Below are positions 54,430-63,600 of a stretch of 64,000 bases of DNA, piece by piece. The DNA comes from JAAZMI01 sp050948785 (GTDB lineage Bacteria > Bacillota > Dethiobacteria > DTU022 > UBA8154). The position numbers were made by a program, and so were the translations under genes. How positions within the stretch are numbered: position 1 is the stretch's first letter; each line of letters begins with the position of its first letter. A model generated the notes under the pieces. That model did not search any database. It saw only the letters and a program-made list of their open reading frames with translations, and was not told the origin of the DNA. Location of the stretch: positions 1 through 64,000 of the forward strand of contig JBMNEM010000003.1 in assembly GCA_050948785.1 (NCBI GenBank), written 5' to 3'.

Positions 54430-55851
54430 ATGGAAACTAATGTTGTTCAAAAAAAACGTGGTTTTAAAGTTCCACATGTCTATGTTATAATTTTTGTTTT
54501 AATTGTTCTTGTTGCTATTGGCACCTATTTCATTCCTGCCGGAACTTATGAGCGCTATATAGAACCGGAAACTGGCAGGACACTTGTAGATCCGGATTCC
54601 TTTCGGTATGTGGAGTCCAGCCCGGTAAGTCTCTTTGGAGTCTTTCGGGCTATTCCTCTGGGTATGGAAAAGGCGGCTCCCATTGTGTTTTTCATTTTAA
54701 TAGTCGGCGGAGCCTTTCAAATGATTCAAAATACAGGCGTTCTTGATGCCGTTTTGCCACTAGTTGTGGCCTCCCTTAAAGGCAAAGAAAAATTACTGGT
54801 TCCTGTAACCCTGATCATTTTTTCGATTACAGGTTTTTGTTTTGGGTTGGCTGAAGAAACAATTGTGTTTATCCCCATTGGTATTGCCCTGGCCCGGGCA
54901 TTGAATTATGATGCTTTGGTTGGTATGTCCATTATCTACACAGGGGCGGCGACTGGTTTTATTGGCGGAATGTTGAATCTTTTTACGGTGGGTATTGCGC
55001 AAAGTATTGCCGAACTTCCCTTATTTTCAGGTCTAGGCTTTCGTTTTATTGCCTATGCCTTTTTTCTGCTTTCTGCCGTCTGGTGGTGTATGCGCTATGC
55101 TTCTAGGGTGCAAGCAGATTTGGCGAATAGTTATGTCAGAGAACTGGAATTAGAACAAAAAGACCAGCGCATTACCATCGATGCTGATCAATTGCCTCCT
55201 GTTTCCGGAAGGCATAAGGCTGTCCTGCTAGTGATACTCTTAGGATTTGCTTACATGATCTATGGAGTTTTTGAACTTGAATTCTATATTGTCGAGCTTA
55301 CAACGGCTTTTCTAATGATGGGGGTGGCTGCGGGATTGGCCGGCGGGTTTTCTCCCAGTGAATTAGCCGATTCTTTTGTTGAAGGGGCAAAAACCATTAT
55401 CTTCGGTTCTTTAGTGGTAGGTTTTGCTCGAGCAATTCTGGTTGTCATGGAGCAGGCGCAAATTATCGATACAGTAGTGGCTTATTTAGCCAGTGTTGTG
55501 GGCACTTTTCCCGGAATTTTTGCGGCGTTGGGAATGTACGTTGTGCAGTGTATAATCAACTTATTTATTATCAGTGGCCCCGGCCAGGCGCAAACCAGTA
55601 TGCCGATAATGGTTCCCTTAGCAGATCTTATTGGAGTTACTCGCCAAACTGCCGTTTTAGCCTTTCAATACGGGGATGCCCTGACAAATTCCATCCTTCC
55701 TACTGCGGGAGGATTAATGGGAGCTCTGGCAATTGGCAAGATCCCCTACGAAAAATGGTTTAAATTTATGGCGCCTCTTACAGTGATTTGGTTTATCATC
55801 GGGGCCGTTTTTATTGTTATAAGCGTTCTGGTAGGTTTAGGGCCGTTTTAA
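54430..55851 (+). CDS. YfcC-family anaerobic carrier
   Basis: 473 residues, about twelve helices. The family opening FKVPHVYVIIF...YFIPAGTYER, then GFCFGLAEETIVFIPIGIALARALNYD and the C-terminal FLSGPGQAQ-like string SGPGQAQTSMPIMVPLADLIGVTRQ are seen. Members are described as arginine/ornithine-type or C4-dicarboxylate carriers; substrate unproven. GGAGG site. Confidence 0.85.
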   Translation: METNVVQKKRGFKVPHVYVIIFVLIVLVAIGTYFIPAGTYERYIEPETGRTLVDPDSFRYVESSPVSLFGVFRAIPLGMEKAAPIVFFILIVGGAFQMIQNTGVLDAVLPLVVASLKGKEKLLVPVTLIIFSITGFCFGLAEETIVFIPIGIALARALNYDALVGMSIIYTGAATGFIGGMLNLFTVGIAQSIAELPLFSGLGFRFIAYAFFLLSAVWWCMRYASRVQADLANSYVRELELEQKDQRITIDADQLPPVSGRHKAVLLVILLGFAYMIYGVFELEFYIVELTTAFLMMGVAAGLAGGFSPSELADSFVEGAKTIIFGSLVVGFARAILVVMEQAQIIDTVVAYLASVVGTFPGIFAALGMYVVQCIINLFIISGPGQAQTSMPIMVPLADLIGVTRQTAVLAFQYGDALTNSILPTAGGLMGALAIGKIPYEKWFKFMAPLTVIWFIIGAVFIVISVLVGLGPF

Positions 55852-55940
55852 ATCAAAAAACCGGACATGGAAACTATAAAAACAAATGTGCTTTTTGCAG
55901 TGGAATTAACAGTGGGGTCCAACAGCAGAATCAACAGACA

Positions 55941-55968
55941 TCAGGCCACCTCTTTAGGGGTGGCCTGA
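55941..55968. terminator. Hairpin between convergent genes
   Basis: Perfect 10-bp stem TCAGGCCACC / GGTGGCCTGA with an 8-base loop, between yfcC and rubrerythrin. No strong U tract. Confidence 0.6.
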
Positions 55969-56079
55969 ACTGCTGCTTGGAGCGTTGATTTGGTGCATTA
56001 TTGCTTTGGGCATTAGGGATTCGCTTACTGTTGTCACGTAAACGCTATTGAGAAAGTATTCAGCGCTGCTGTTTAATCT

Positions 56080-56619
56080 TTAGTAATTGGTACTTTTTAC
56101 TTCAAAATATGCTTGGGGGTGCACACATACCGGGCAAACTTTTGGTGCTGTCGTTTCTGTATGAAGATAACCGCAATTTCGGCATTCCCATTGTACTGCT
56201 TCGTCTTTTTTAAAAACAGTGCCGTTTTCAAGATTTTTTAACAGTTTTCGATATTTCTCTTCGTGATCTTTTTCAATTTTGGCCAGCCCTTCAAAAACCG
56301 CGGCAATTTTGTTAAAACCTTCTTCCCGCGCCTCCTGGGCCATGCGCGGGTACATTTTTGTCCACTCTTCGTTTTCTCCGGCCGCCGCGGCCTGGAGATT
56401 TTCGATCGTGTTGCCGATACCCTGCAAAAATTTGAAATGAAGCTTGGCGTGTTCTTTTTCGTTTTCCGCTGTTTCGGTAAAAATTTCTGCGATTTGCTCA
56501 TAGCCTTCTTTTTTGGCAACAGAGGCGAAATAAGTATATTTATTTCTCGCCTGCGATTCACCGGCAAAAGCTTCCCATAAGTTTTTTTCCGTTTTTGTTC
56601 CCTTTAAGTCTTTACCCAT
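56080..56619 (-). CDS. Rubrerythrin
   Basis: 179 residues. The di-iron four-helix domain has FAGESQARNKYTYFA, ETAENEKEHAKLHFKFL and KIEKDHEEKYRKLL, and the C-terminal rubredoxin centre has CRNCGYLHTETTAPKVCPVC. It reduces hydrogen peroxide in anaerobes with electrons from rubredoxin or NAD(P)H. Ribosome site GGAGG. A promoter with an overlapping palindrome lies upstream. Confidence 0.93.
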   Translation of the reverse strand: MGKDLKGTKTEKNLWEAFAGESQARNKYTYFASVAKKEGYEQIAEIFTETAENEKEHAKLHFKFLQGIGNTIENLQAAAAGENEEWTKMYPRMAQEAREEGFNKIAAVFEGLAKIEKDHEEKYRKLLKNLENGTVFKKDEAVQWECRNCGYLHTETTAPKVCPVCVHPQAYFEVKSTNY

Positions 56620-56679
56620 GGTAAAACCTCCTTGTATTATTTATTATTTTCTCTTTCTTATCTTCCAATTCCTCACGTG

Positions 56680-56713
56680 AATTATTATACCATGAGAAAT
56701 AATAATTGGTCAA
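56680..56713 (-). promoter_or_regulatory. Rubrerythrin promoter with overlapping operator-like palindrome
   Basis: Minus strand: TTGACC (56713-56708), 18 bases, TATAAT (56689-56684). A perfect 9-bp inverted repeat AATTATTAT (56680-56688) / ATAATAATT (56699-56707) covers the -10 and spacer. An AT-rich palindrome here would suit a peroxide or redox repressor, but it is not a textbook PerR or Rex box. Confidence 0.6.
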
Positions 56714-56777
56714 TGATATTTATTAGGGATTAAAAAAAGTTCTCAGATAAAAATTTCACAGAAGCCTAAAAAGTATA

Positions 56778-56806
56778 TTGACAAGAAGTTTTTGTACCTT
56801 TATAAT
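56778..56806 (+). promoter_or_regulatory. Consensus sigma-A promoter of the padR gene
   Basis: TTGACA (56778-56783), 17 bases, TATAAT (56801-56806): a perfect match at both boxes, 38 bases ahead of the start codon. Confidence 0.85.
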
Positions 56807-56844
56807 TACTATAGGCATAATACACATAAGGGAGTATTTCATCA

Positions 56845-57255
56845 ATGTGTGATCACCATCATCACCACCATTTAGGGAGGGAGGCCGGCTGTTGCGGCAG
56901 TGGCCTGCCGGTAGAAAAATTTATGCAGCCCTGCCTGCTGCTGTTGCTTAAGCAGCGCTCGATCCATGGTTATGATCTGATTCAGATGCTGCCGGAGTTT
57001 GGTTTTAGCGAGAGGTTGGATCCGGGTTCTGTTTATCGTAATCTGCGCCGCTTGGAGGAGGAGGGGTTGGTTACCTCCCAGTGGGATGTAGGCGAAGGGG
57101 GGCCGGCCAGGCGCTTTTATTACCTTACCGATGAGGGTGAGGAGATGCTGCATGCCTGGTCAATCCATATCAGGCAACAACGCCAGAGAATGGATGATTT
57201 TCTGGAAAGATATCATGAACTTTTTAAGACACAAAATCAGGTAGAAAAGGGGTGA
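56845..57255 (+). CDS. PadR-family regulator with a natural His6 N-terminus
   Basis: 136 residues. The winged-helix domain is clear (LLLLLKQRSIHGYDLIQML, YRNLRRLEEEGLV, RRFYYLTDEGEEML), with the C-terminal dimer helix. Ahead of it is MCDHHHHHHLGREAGCCGSG, six His and three Cys in 18 residues, a likely metal-binding arm. It is coupled to a second His/Cys-rich small protein. Metal-responsive regulation is an inference. Expression is from a consensus promoter. Confidence 0.85.
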   Translation: MCDHHHHHHLGREAGCCGSGLPVEKFMQPCLLLLLKQRSIHGYDLIQMLPEFGFSERLDPGSVYRNLRRLEEEGLVTSQWDVGEGGPARRFYYLTDEGEEMLHAWSIHIRQQRQRMDDFLERYHELFKTQNQVEKG

Positions 57256-57260
57256 AAAAT

Positions 57261-57443
57261 GTGTGTTGTCATGAACACCATGGTAATGCGTCCGCTCATT
57301 GCTGCTGTGATTCCGGTACCGGTTTTCAAAGGCGTTTTTTCAGCAAGGAAGAAGAGATCGCCAGGCTGGAAGAGTACCTGAAAGATTTGCAGGCGGAAGT
57401 AAAGGCTTTAGAGGCTTACATTCAGGCTTTGAAGGAAGAGTAA
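57261..57443 (+). CDS. DUF5320-like small His/Cys-rich coiled-coil protein
   Basis: About 60 residues. N-terminal CCHEHHGNASAHCCCDSG is a dense metal-ligand cluster; the rest, RRFFSKEEEIARLEEYLKDL onward, is a coiled coil typical of DUF5320 proteins found near nitrogenase-cofactor-like and metal genes. GTG at 57261 has GGGGTGA ahead; GTG at 57252 overlapping padR is also possible. It likely works with the PadR protein. Confidence 0.65.
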   Translation: MCCHEHHGNASAHCCCDSGTGFQRRFFSKEEEIARLEEYLKDLQAEVKALEAYIQALKEE

Positions 57444-57720
57444 TATAATAAGGAAGAAAAACAAAAGGCACCTTGGTTGACTACTGCTGGGGTGCCATTT
57501 GTTGTGTGTGGCTGTACGAAGCGATGATTCACACTCAGCTTGACCGGGAAAAAATCACCATGCTATAATTAAACGGCGTTGACCAGCCGGCCAGCTTGAG
57601 GGATAGTTATTTATTGTTAATTTCACTGCAAAAAGCTTTTTTTGTTATTACGTAGCACATATAAATGGGGTTTGTAGCAGAATCATTGGTTAAGTTCTGT
57701 TCAGGAAACGGGGAAAAGGT

Positions 57721-59133
57721 GTGCGTGCTTTAGCTTTTAAAGTTATCCGCGCTCTGGAAGAACGCGGCTTTGCAGCGTTTATCGTTGGTGGAGCCGTCCG
57801 GGATATGCTTTTGGGCAGAGAGCCCGAAGATTACGATATTGTTACAACGGCTCCGCCTGAACAGGTGCGGGATGTAGCAACATTTAACGGCTGGCAGGCC
57901 AAAGAAACCGGCAAGGCTTTCGGCGTGATGATGGTCCTCATCCAGGGTAAATCCTTGGAAGTGGCTACCGCCCGTACGGAATGGTACGGCCGGGACAGCC
58001 ACCGGCCGGAGGGGGTCCGCTTTTCTGCCAGTATAAATGCAGATCTGGCCCGCCGGGATTTTACCATTAATGCCATGGCCATGGGGCTTGATGGTCGCAT
58101 CATTGATCCCTTTGGCGGGCAAAAAGATCTGGATGCCGGCCTGATCCGGACAGTTGGCAATGCGGCGGAGCGCTTTAGCGAAGACGCACTGCGCCCGTTT
58201 CGCGCCATGCGTTTTGCCGCACAGTTTGGCTTTGATCTGGATGACCGGTTATTGGAGGCCATTCCCGGCACCTTGTACCGCGTCAGCGGGCTGGCAGTGG
58301 AGCGCGTCCGCGCCGAACTGGAAAAAATTTTACTTGCCCCGCAGGCCCGGCAAGGCCTTGATCTTTTGGTACGCTCGGGATTGGCCAATGCCTCCTGCCG
58401 GCGCCGCATTAACGGTGTGGAAGAAATTGTGCCCATTTTGCCTGAACTGGGGCGTTTGCGCGGCTTGACCCAAAACCCCAATTACCACCGCTTTGATGTC
58501 TGGGGGCATACTCTCGCTGCTTTGACGGCTGCACCTCCGGAGTTGACATTGCGCTGGGCGGCCCTGCTTCATGACCTGGCCAAAGGTTTGCCCGGTGTCC
58601 GCGGGAAGAATAAATATGGTGGGCTGGCTGATCGCGGGCATGATCAGGTGGGTGCGCAGATGGCCGCTGATATTCTGTCCCGCCTGCATTTGTCGGTTTC
58701 CCGCCAAAAAAGGATCGTCTGGCTTGTAAAAAACCACATGGTTGCCCTGCCCCATGATCGATCAGTTATAACCCGCTGGTTAAAAAGGCGGTCACGTTCT
58801 TTTGGTTCACAAGCTGAGCTTAAGGAAGCTGTTCACCAGCTGTTTGCTTTACGTTATGCCGATCTTGCTGCCGGCATAGTTGACCCTGCCTGGCGAAAAG
58901 TCCGGGAAGTAGAGCGGCTGAAGGATGAGGTTTTAACAGCGGTGCCTTTTTACGTCGCGGAATTAAAAATAAGTGGCGGTGATGTGGCTCAGGAACTCGG
59001 CAGCGGCCCGCAGGTGGGCAAATTTTTAGCCGATGTGCTGGACAGAGTCATTGCCGGCCAGCTTCCCAACCGCCGGGAACCCCTCCTGGATGCTTTGGCC
59101 CGCAGGGCGCGGAGATTGAAAAAGAAGTCTTAA
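57721..59133 (+). CDS. cca: CCA-adding enzyme/poly(A) polymerase family protein
   Basis: 470 residues. Class II nucleotidyltransferase start FIVGGAVRDMLLGREPEDYDIVT, RRDFTINAMA and RFSEDALRPFRAMRFAAQFGF are all present, followed by an HD domain (LLHDLAKG, GHDQVGA). Adds or repairs the 3' CCA of tRNA. GTG start. The 57444-57720 gap upstream has only a weak GGCACC/GGTGCC hairpin. Confidence 0.9.
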   Translation: MRALAFKVIRALEERGFAAFIVGGAVRDMLLGREPEDYDIVTTAPPEQVRDVATFNGWQAKETGKAFGVMMVLIQGKSLEVATARTEWYGRDSHRPEGVRFSASINADLARRDFTINAMAMGLDGRIIDPFGGQKDLDAGLIRTVGNAAERFSEDALRPFRAMRFAAQFGFDLDDRLLEAIPGTLYRVSGLAVERVRAELEKILLAPQARQGLDLLVRSGLANASCRRRINGVEEIVPILPELGRLRGLTQNPNYHRFDVWGHTLAALTAAPPELTLRWAALLHDLAKGLPGVRGKNKYGGLADRGHDQVGAQMAADILSRLHLSVSRQKRIVWLVKNHMVALPHDRSVITRWLKRRSRSFGSQAELKEAVHQLFALRYADLAAGIVDPAWRKVREVERLKDEVLTAVPFYVAELKISGGDVAQELGSGPQVGKFLADVLDRVIAGQLPNRREPLLDALARRARRLKKKS

Positions 59134-59476
59134 GTAATGAAGAGGAATAAGAGGGACGAATCGATAATATCCTTGATAATATGAATTCAGACTACCACCA
59201 AATAAAAAAATTATCAAACTTTTATGGTACTGCAGGACTTTAATAGATCGTGTGGAAATATAATTAATGAATGTATATTATGGAAAATATTAAAACAGAT
59301 GTACTTAACCTAATGAAAAATATTTGATGAATATTTTATAAAAGGGTAGAGGCGTTAAAAATAAAAGTATTTCCCATTTTAGGGTCCTTATGATTATGAT
59401 CAGGCTTACGCCATTTCATTAATCTGCAGCTAATGAAACTTTTGGATGAGATTTAAATAAAAATTCAATACTGTTA
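59134..59476. other. AT-rich intergenic DNA
   Basis: No gene seen between cca and the riboswitch-like leader; probably holds the promoter for that leader, not assignable with confidence. Confidence 0.4.
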
Positions 59477-59571
59477 CTCTCCGAGCTTGCCGTCCTAAAG
59501 CTATCCAGCCATGGCGGCAAGCCGCCAGGTACGTAGGGAAACCTGCACGCCTTCCATTGTGAAAAGGGGAG
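59477..59571 (+). ncRNA. Molybdenum/tungsten cofactor (Moco)-riboswitch-like leader
   Basis: Closing stem CTCTCC (59477-59482) / GGGGAG (59566-59571, one G-U), an 8-bp stem GCTTGCCG (59485-59492) / CGGCAAGC (59515-59522), then GCCGCCAGG, a GAAA-capped hairpin (GTAGG-GAAA-CCTGC) and GCCTTCC. The order GCCRCCAGG, GAAA hairpin, CGCCTYCC, GAAAAGG matches what I recall of the E. coli moaA Moco RNA. A terminator follows. The downstream gene's FmdE-like domain also fits the molybdenum/tungsten theme. Confidence 0.55.
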
Positions 59572-59587
59572 CTTTGGGCATATTAGT

Positions 59588-59634
59588 GCCGGGTGGCTTG
59601 ACTTTCCACAATACCTGCCCGGCTTAAAATTTTT
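59588..59634 (+). terminator. Terminator, probable riboswitch expression platform
   Basis: GCCGGGTGG (59588-59596) / CCTGCCCGGC (59614-59623) stem followed by TTAAAATTTTT, directly after the aptamer-like fold and 46 bases before the next gene. Confidence 0.65.
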
Positions 59635-59679
59635 AAGGTTTTCTACATTAACATGAGGAGAAAATAAGAGGTGAATTAG

Positions 59680-60486
59680 ATGGAAGAGATTTGTCTCAAG
59701 CCGATAGGAGTGGTGAAATCCTGGGTGGATGATATTTACTCCATGCCGAAGGGTGGGGAGAGGGGGATTGTAGAAGTAAAAGCGGAGTATGTTCCTGCGC
59801 TGCAGCGCATCGAAGAAAATTCACATATTTGGGTTATCTGCTGGTTTGACAGGGCCAACCGGGATGTTTTACAAACTATGCCGCGTATTATGGAACCCGA
59901 GCCAGTGGAATTCGGGGTTTTTGCCTTGCGCTGTTTTTCCCGGCCCAATCCTTTGGCCATCACCCTTGTTTCCCTGGATAAGGTTGAGGGGAACCTGCTT
60001 TACGTGACAGGGTTGGATGCTATAGAGGGAACGCCGGTATTGGATATCAAGCCTTACTTTGAGCAGGACAGTATTTTTTCACCCCGGACAAGTTATGTCA
60101 AGCCCAAGGATGAGCCAGTACGCCGCAGCCTCATGCACAAGCTGGCTTACCGTCATCACGGAGCGGAGTCCGCTGCCCTGGAAATCGGACTGCGTATCTG
60201 CCTGGTGGCCGAAACCCATTTTGGACACCTGCTTGATCCTGCTTTATCTGTAGCGGTTAAGGGTTCACGTGAACTTGCCGATGTGGTCCAGGGAATTACC
60301 AGGGCCCGGCTGGCCAACCCTCCTCGCTTTACATTCAGCGAAGCCGGTACAGATGAAATCGTTTTCACTAAAAACGGAAAAGCGCTGAAATTCAGTGTTA
60401 AGAAGAGATATTCCCGGGAGGATTTGCTGAGTTTAGCTGATAGTGAAATATTTTTGGTGACGGAAGAGCTGCTTGATGAAAGGTAA
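59680..60486 (+). CDS. TrmO-like methyltransferase domain fused to an FmdE-like domain
   Basis: 268 residues. Residues 1-130 are a TrmO/UPF0066 SAM-dependent beta-barrel: LKPIGVV, VICWFDRANRDVL, GVFALRCFSRPNPLAITLV and VTGLDAIEGTPVLDIKPY. Residues 150-255 look like FmdE (YRHHGAESAALEIGLRI..., VKGSRELADVVQGITRARLANPP, KALKFSVKKR), but the usual metal-binding Cys are absent. TrmO methylates t6A37 of tRNA; related UPF0066 proteins sit with molybdopterin genes. The Moco-riboswitch-like leader supports a cofactor-linked role over tRNA modification. Confidence 0.75.
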   Translation: MEEICLKPIGVVKSWVDDIYSMPKGGERGIVEVKAEYVPALQRIEENSHIWVICWFDRANRDVLQTMPRIMEPEPVEFGVFALRCFSRPNPLAITLVSLDKVEGNLLYVTGLDAIEGTPVLDIKPYFEQDSIFSPRTSYVKPKDEPVRRSLMHKLAYRHHGAESAALEIGLRICLVAETHFGHLLDPALSVAVKGSRELADVVQGITRARLANPPRFTFSEAGTDEIVFTKNGKALKFSVKKRYSREDLLSLADSEIFLVTEELLDER

Positions 60487-60498
60487 CTATCAAGCAGC
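60468..60498 (+). terminator. Terminator-like inverted repeat at gene end
   Basis: Perfect 10-bp repeat GCTGCTTGAT / ATCAAGCAGC with an 11-base loop spanning the stop codon of the TrmO-like gene. No U tract, so possibly only an mRNA 3' hairpin. Confidence 0.4.
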
Positions 60499-60688
60499 GG
60501 CACTATGCTGCCGGTCAAAGCAAAGTAAAGATAAAGACTTCGGGGTGAATTATTTGAAACCCGGGCCATTTTTTTTTGCCGAAGATATGCAGATGTAAAC
60601 ATAATGCCGGAAAGTGTTAAATAATAATTTTAGGAGTACCTACCAAGCTAAGGTTATAATTATTTTGCTGAAAGGGGTTTTATGACCA

Positions 60689-63600
60689 ATGCCGACTTTT
60701 GACAAGAGATGGCGCTTCAGGCTCTTGCTAACTGTCCTGAGTGTGCTGCTGCTTACCGGTTTTATGGTTGGCCTGATAACGACGGGGACAGCCGGTGCGT
60801 CTGGGATACCGGTGAGTGTGACCGGGGATGGAGATGATTGTCAGGTTGCAACTGTTCTGACGGAATTGACGGATTCAGAAGATGACATTGCCAGCAGTGA
60901 AGTTAATCAGGATAAGCAGGTTTTTGATGAATCTTCCGGGCTAAATAAACCCCCAGTTTTAACCGCTGATACAACTAAGAATATTGTTGGGGAGCCTGTG
61001 GAGATTACTTTTAGTGATGACGAAAGCGACGGCTGGAGTGCGGCTATCAGCAGCGTACTAGTAAATGATGAAGAATTAACAGCGGAGCAATATACGGTTT
61101 CCAGTGAAAAGATTATCCTGGCTGTTGGGGTGTTTACTAAAGTTGGCGATTATGAGGTATTGGTTAAAGCTAACGGTTACGTCGATGCTAGTGTGACCCA
61201 AACCATCCAAAAATCGGTAAAGATAACCGGGGATGGAGTGGAAAATGAAAAAACGTTTGCCCTAACTGAGCTGGAGGCAATGAAAGATGATGAGCATAAG
61301 TGGGTGGAGGCACGCCTTTACAGCTCGATTAACACCTGGCCCACTAAGAAGTGGTATGCCGCCGAAGGCGTAAAACTAGCCAAGCTTTTAGAAGAAGCCG
61401 GCATTAAGGATGAGGCCCAGTTAATCACAGTGAAATCAGCTGATGGTTATAAAATGACTTTTACTAAGAAACAGCTGTTAGATGACAAACGATATTATTT
61501 CCTAGGCTTAAAAGAAAATCATGAATATTTTGGCCAAATACCCGGTTCAACTGACCAAAAAGTGTTAGTAGATACTATTCTGGCCTTGAGAAGTGTAGAT
61601 AGCGATAATCTTGATGAAATAACCGATGAAAATGCGCCAAGGCTGATTTTCGGACAGCGCTGGGTTACAGAACAGACCAACCAGGCTTTCGCGAAATATG
61701 TAAGTGAAATAGAAGTTTCTACCATGGACCCGGAAAAATGGGATGCTCCGACAGCGGCACCGGCAGAGGGCATTGTTCCGGTTGGGACCAAGGTAGAATT
61801 AAGCAGCCTGACCATGGATGCCGATAAGATTTACTATACTACCGACGGCACCGACCCTTCTTATAAGAGCCTGATCTATAATTGGATTGCTAAGCGGTGG
61901 TGGAGCTCTCGGGAGGATGTTTTAGAAGGAATTAACAAACCGATTGAAATCACCGCAGATACCACCATTAAAGCAGTCACAATTGGTTTAGGTAAGGAAG
62001 ACAGCGATATCGTTACCTTTGAGTACCGAGTTGCTCTGGAATTGATAAGCGCTGAAGTGACTTCCGATGGAAATTTGAACCTTATTTGCAGCAGGGCTGT
62101 GGCTGATTCAGCTGAAATGGAAGTAAAGGGTCAGTTTACAGTATTGATTGACGGTCAAGAGGTAGACGTAACAGCCGTAGTGGTGGATACAAATGCTGCT
62201 CCAGAGAAGATTTTGCTAGAGCTAGCCACCAAAATTGAAGTCGGTCAGGATGTAACAGTTTCTTACACCAAAAGCGCTAATGAAAACGAACAGATAAAGT
62301 CATCTGATGGGCAGGTGCTGCAAGGTTTCGAACAGGGTTTCTTAGGTGTGCCGAAACTGATTGCCGATACCACTAATAACACAGTAGGTAGCCCTATAAA
62401 GATCACTTTTGAAGACGATGAGGGTTGGCGGAAGGCCATTACCGGAGTTACAGTAAACGGCACTGCAGTAGACAGCGATAAGTATACTTTTGAAGTCGGT
62501 AAAATTATTTTTGACGCTGATATATTTACCGCTGCCGGTGACTACGCTGTAGTTGTTATAGCAACCGGTTACCAGAACGCCACGCTTGTACAGAAAATTA
62601 CTGCCAGCAGTGGTGAACCTGGTGGCCCCGGGGAACCCGGCGGAGAAATTGTATTAGAAATTACAGGGGACGGAGTGACAACTCCCAAGAAGTTTACTCA
62701 AGCTGAACTTGAAGAGATGCCGCAGCTTCAGGAAGTATACAGTTGCATCAATACCTGGCCCACCAAAAAATGGTATGTGGGCGAAGGGGTTGCGCTGAGC
62801 TATCTGCTTGGCTCTAAACAGGCGGATATTAAACCGGATGCCACTCTGATTAAATTCTTTGCCAGCGATGGCTATTATATGACACTTACGGTTCAGGAGT
62901 TGTTAAAGGACAGCCGTTATCGTTTCCCCAATTTCAAGGAGGGTGGCGGCGATGGCGACGGACATCTTCCCGGCTCTTCAAAGGGAGCGGTAAAGGTGGA
63001 GACTCTCCTTGGCCTGAGAACTGCCGAGGGAACTGATGATCCCAGCTATATGAACGATATAAATGCCTTGCTCTTGATGCCGGGGCAGCGCGCCATGACT
63101 GAGCAAACCGGCCCCTTATTTGTAAAAAACGTCAATAAAATTGAGGTGCTTACCGGTTCTATCTCCCAATGGGATGAACCCACGGCTGAACCCAGCGGCG
63201 GTACAGTCCCTGCGGGGACTAAGGTAAGGTTAAGCAATATCGGTATGGATCAAGATAAGGTCCACTATACCCTGGATGGCAGCACCCCCACCCTCGAAAG
63301 TCCGATCTATAACTGGATTGCCAGGCGGTGGTGGTCAACACGTGGCGAAGAAACTGTGGAAAAGATCAACCGCCCCATAGAGCTGACCAAAGACACCACC
63401 ATCAAGGCCATTACCATTGGTCCCGGCAAAGAGGACAGCGATGTTGTCACTTTTACCTACAAGGTGACGGGTACTGCGCCGAGCACCAGCGATAAGATCA
63501 CACCCGGCGAAGGTGGTACGGTCAGCCTCGGCAATGACGTTGTCATGGAAATACCGGCCGGTGCGCTGACCGGAACCAGCGCTGTAGAAGTAAAAATAGA

